A stretch of DNA of 64,000 nucleotides from Stenotrophomonas humi (GTDB taxonomy: Bacteria; Pseudomonadota; Gammaproteobacteria; Xanthomonadales; Xanthomonadaceae). Under the pieces are notes generated by a model. It was not told where the DNA came from. It ran no database searches and saw nothing but the letters and a program-made list of their open reading frames with translations. Numbering within the stretch: the first letter of the stretch is position 1; every line of letters begins with the position of its first letter. Location of the stretch: the NCBI RefSeq assembly GCF_001431415.1, contig NZ_LDJI01000019.1:124001-188000 (forward strand), read 5' to 3'. Positions 62,101-64,000 of the stretch are shown here, one piece after another. The position numbers and the translations under genes are program-made.

Positions 62101-64000
62101 ACCGTGGTGAAGCGTTCGGTACGCTTGGCCAGGCCGTCGAGGATGCGATTGGCCGCATCCAGCACCGACTGCGCTTTGCGCTGGCGGGCATCCAGCAGGG
62201 TCTGCTTGTGCGACTCGAAGGTATCCAGCAACTCCTCGCGCTTGTTGAGGATGTCACCGAGGAACTGCTCGTGCTCACCGAACTGGCTCTCCAGCTCTTC
62301 CAGCTGGACCATCAGTCGTGACAGCTGCTCGTCCGCGCGCTCGGGATCCGTAGCCAAGCCCAGGGCGCTGGTGATGGCCTGGCTGAACAATGAGAACTGG
62401 GCACCAAACTGCGCTACGGCTTCGGCCGAACCCAGTGAGCGACGACGCTGGTCCGCTCGCGTGCGCGCCTGGTTGAGCCGGGCATAGATGCCGGAAATAG
62501 CCTCCACCACGCGGGTGCGCTGGGCGGCGTCGTCCACCTTCAGGCTGGCCATCAACTCCGAGAGCATGTCCAGCTCCCCGGACATGGCCTGCATCTGTTC
62601 GATCTGCGTGGACAACTGCCTGGCCGTCTGCGCCTGCTGGGCGACACTGTCCAGTTCCTGCAGCCGCTCGCCGAACGGTTGCAGCGCCTTGTCACTGCCG
62701 AGGAACTCACCGGTAGCGACGCCGACACGATCGTGCGCGTCCTGCAGCGAGGCGTTCATCGCATCAATCGCGGCGACATCCACATAGCGGAAATCACGCA
62801 CGGTCAGCAGTCGCCCCCGCAGCTTTCCAACCTCGCCCAGGCTTTCGATGAATTCGCTGATCTTCGTCCAGTTCTGCGGCTGTACGCGACCCAGCAACGA
62901 CTTGTGCTGACCAGTGACCTCGGCCATCGCCTGCGCCGACTGCTTGCGGATGCTCTCGACTTTCTCGTACTCGTCGAGCATCGACTCGCCCGTTGCGCTG
63001 ATCTCGCGCAGCAGCGTGGCCGCGCCCTCGCAGTTGGCGTCATCCAGCCAATGGTGCGTGTCAAACAAGCGGCGCGCGTTGTGGGTCAGCAGCTCGTAGC
63101 GCTGCAACGACACCTCACGGCTGTCGATCTCGCGCCCCATGTCCAGCAGATTGGAAATGCCACGTACCAGCTCGGCATTGCCGATGCGCGCCATGAAGCT
63201 GGTGCCCGCAGGCCGGTGCGCCGCGAACTCGTCGCTGCTGAACGGCGTCTGCCAGACCTGCATCGGATGGATGCGGGTCGGCTCCTGGTTCTCGGCATTG
63301 AACAGCACCATGCGACCGTCACGCAGGAATGCATACCCCAGCCCGAACACCGGGTTCTGCAGCGCCCGCTGGATGCTGTTGTAGACGAACAGCGCTGATT
63401 TTCCGGCCTCGCGCTCGTAGAAGATGTACAGCATGTCTTCGCCGTTGGGCGATCGGATCGAACGCTTGTAGCGCATGCCCTGCATCGAGGCGTCGAATGC
63501 CTTGTGCTCGCCGCTCTGCAGGTAATAGCCGCCGGGGAAGATGATGCCGTGGTCATCCGGCAACTGCACGCAGGCCTGGACGATGGCGTCATTGCGCACC
63601 ACCTTTCCGGTCAGCGTGTTGAAGATCAGCCCGCGACACACGTCCTCGCGATACGGCTGCACCTTGAGCAGGATCAGCGAACCTACCTGGGCGAACTCGA
63701 TGTCGGCATCGTCCACCGACTGGGTGCTGTCTTCAACCGGTTCACTGTAGACACCCTGCCCGGTTTCGGTGTTGTTCTCGACCTTGATGGTCAGATCACC
63801 GCCGGTGGTTTCCACGAAGATCGTGTCGAGGATGTTGAGGTGCGGGAAGCGCCCGGTTACCAGCATGTCGCGACTGGCACGGGTCCACTCGAAATCGAAT
63901 GGCGGCGGCAGTGCGATATCGCGCTCGCCACGTGCATCGATATAGGCCAGCTCGCCAGTCGATGACAGCGACCAACGGAAAACGCGCACGTCACTGCTGC
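59163..64000 (-). CDS. Very large AAA-type ATPase (DNA repair ATPase/DUF3686-like), 5' end outside window
   Basis: At least 1611 residues are visible and the frame is open to the window edge. The N-terminal 290 residues look beta-rich, with propeller-like blades (MLYIFYERE, RDGRMVLFNAENQ). A long coiled-coil region follows (about 300-700), then helical and mixed parts, and an AAA ATPase module at about 1090-1340 with Walker A PPGYGKTT (near 1123), Walker B MLYVDDIQ (near 1187) and sensor-like VVMAGNPY. The C-terminus is a Pro/Ala-rich, charged tail. Proteins of this layout are annotated as DNA-repair ATPases, but evidence for that role is thin. It is the first visible gene of the unit with the two TelA-like proteins. 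Confidence 0.85.
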   Translation of the reverse strand, partial: SSDVRVFRWSLSSTGELAYIDARGERDIALPPPFDFEWTRASRDMLVTGRFPHLNILDTIFVETTGGDLTIKVENNTETGQGVYSEPVEDSTQSVDDADIEFAQVGSLILLKVQPYREDVCRGLIFNTLTGKVVRNDAIVQACVQLPDDHGIIFPGGYYLQSGEHKAFDASMQGMRYKRSIRSPNGEDMLYIFYEREAGKSALFVYNSIQRALQNPVFGLGYAFLRDGRMVLFNAENQEPTRIHPMQVWQTPFSSDEFAAHRPAGTSFMARIGNAELVRGISNLLDMGREIDSREVSLQRYELLTHNARRLFDTHHWLDDANCEGAATLLREISATGESMLDEYEKVESIRKQSAQAMAEVTGQHKSLLGRVQPQNWTKISEFIESLGEVGKLRGRLLTVRDFRYVDVAAIDAMNASLQDAHDRVGVATGEFLGSDKALQPFGERLQELDSVAQQAQTARQLSTQIEQMQAMSGELDMLSELMASLKVDDAAQRTRVVEAISGIYARLNQARTRADQRRRSLGSAEAVAQFGAQFSLFSQAITSALGLATDPERADEQLSRLMVQLEELESQFGEHEQFLGDILNKREELLDTFESHKQTLLDARQRKAQSVLDAANRILDGLAKRTERFTTVDELNAFFAGDPLILKLRELADRLREYKDSVKADDVEARLKGVRDQAVRALRDRSDLFEGGGNVIRLGRHRFSVNTQPLDLTILPRGDGLSVHLTGTDYYESIVDPELEALRDYWPVTLDSESPTLYRGEYLAGLILDAAILGRDGLSMDELLRDAAQADVLGKRVRDFAAPRYREGYEKGIHDHDATLILQALLPLYQSAGALVHAPAARALALLFWSRESKREDVAQWGERAAGAFAIARMFASREGLNALRDEIAEALATFQTENALPFDAAAATTGADYLLAELAAGEPTFGFSGYARQLVNGLREQLQAAAQGEAFDRSLQKLAKRPALQWAQAEHWLRAMCGQPQFTTLVGYVPEAVAMLLAERNLRSQVREVTLIADAAGLLGEHPRIREGHLQLAVDDFLGRWQAHRHQFQPGFERYQALRHRISAREREALRLTEFQARPLSSFVRNKLINDVYLPIIGDNLAKQMGTVGENKRSDLMGLLMMISPPGYGKTTLMEYVANRLGLVFMKINGPALGHEVRSLDPEQAPDATSRQELLKLNLALEMGNNTMLYVDDIQHTHPEFLQKFISLCDGTRRIEGVWKGRTRTYDLRGKKFCVVMAGNPYTESGEVFKVPDMLANRADIYNLGDVLGGMEEAFKLSYIENSLTSSQVLAPMATRDLADLYVLVDKANGKEVSTNALSHAYSGAEINEIVATLERLMQVREVVYRVNQQYIASAAQSDKYRVEPSFRLQGSYRNMNKLSEKISPVMNAAELQQLVSDHYLGESQLLTSGSEENLLKLGELRGVMDAAQQTRWEQIKRDFMRDKAMGGDDADTGARVVAQLADIASGLQGLRADDAQVTAPPVAAMDAPWERIVALLQSVAERPGPFAVPTEVSPVPPPVQDFEPLLRALADSQQRQGQVGDALTQLAVQLRDWLAREPATEKPAPRVRRARSPEEKALDEALMRHFYGGQVVVPGQQGSHKNEEPGES

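Overview
The window looks like a chromosome segment of a gammaproteobacterium of the family Xanthomonadaceae, most probably Stenotrophomonas or a close relative. This rests on the high GC content, the protein sequences, and local gene orders such as comEC-exbB-exbD-msbA-lpxK-kdsB and accD-glmM-tpiA-secG-nuoA-N. The genus is an inference; no database was searched. Almost all genes lie on the minus strand. Exceptions are the mobile element at the left edge and one LysR regulator.

Layout. (1) 1-3530: right end of an integrated element (prophage or island) with small orphan genes, an excisionase-like protein and a tyrosine recombinase pointing at the 3' end of a tRNA-Pro gene (3534-3610), the likely attachment site. 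(2) 3672-11475: thrS-infC-rpmI-rplT-pheS-pheT-ihfA-merR, the classic translation-factor cluster. It carries a candidate threonine attenuator before thrS, a non-AUG (AUC) start for infC, an internal promoter before rpmI and an intrinsic terminator between rplT and pheS. (3) 11620-12276: tRNA-Cys and three tRNA-Gly copies behind a strong promoter. (4) 12285-23735: pgsA, uvrC, a thioredoxin-fold/NHL protein, a low-molecular-weight phosphatase, kdsB, lpxK, msbA, exbD, exbB and comEC, tightly packed and mostly overlapping (envelope, lipid A and DNA repair/uptake). (5) 23961-33354: tRNA-fMet (metY)-rimP-nusA-infB-rbfA-truB-rpsO-pnp, the same order as in E. coli. (6) 33516-48410: complete 14-gene complex I operon nuoA-N, preceded by secG and tRNA-Leu. 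(7) 49115-56238: tpiA, a 2-oxoglutarate/Fe(II) oxygenase-like gene, glmM, accD, trpA, a lipoprotein gene and trpB, with a divergent LysR gene (trpI-like) at 56333. (8) 57263-64000: a three-gene unit made of TelA, a short TelA-like protein and a very large AAA-type ATPase that runs off the window.

The core of the window is housekeeping: translation, RNA decay, respiration, lipid A and peptidoglycan precursors, fatty acid and tryptophan synthesis. The parts least explained by known biology are the TelA/TelA-like/giant ATPase unit, the orphan genes of the integrated element, the cysteine-less thioredoxin-NHL protein coupled to uvrC, and several RNA-level control elements (thrS leader, trpB leader hairpin, hairpin clusters around tRNA-fMet). 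Long plus-strand ORFs antisense to pheT, thrS, nusA and the nuo genes are frame shadows of GC-rich genes and are left out.
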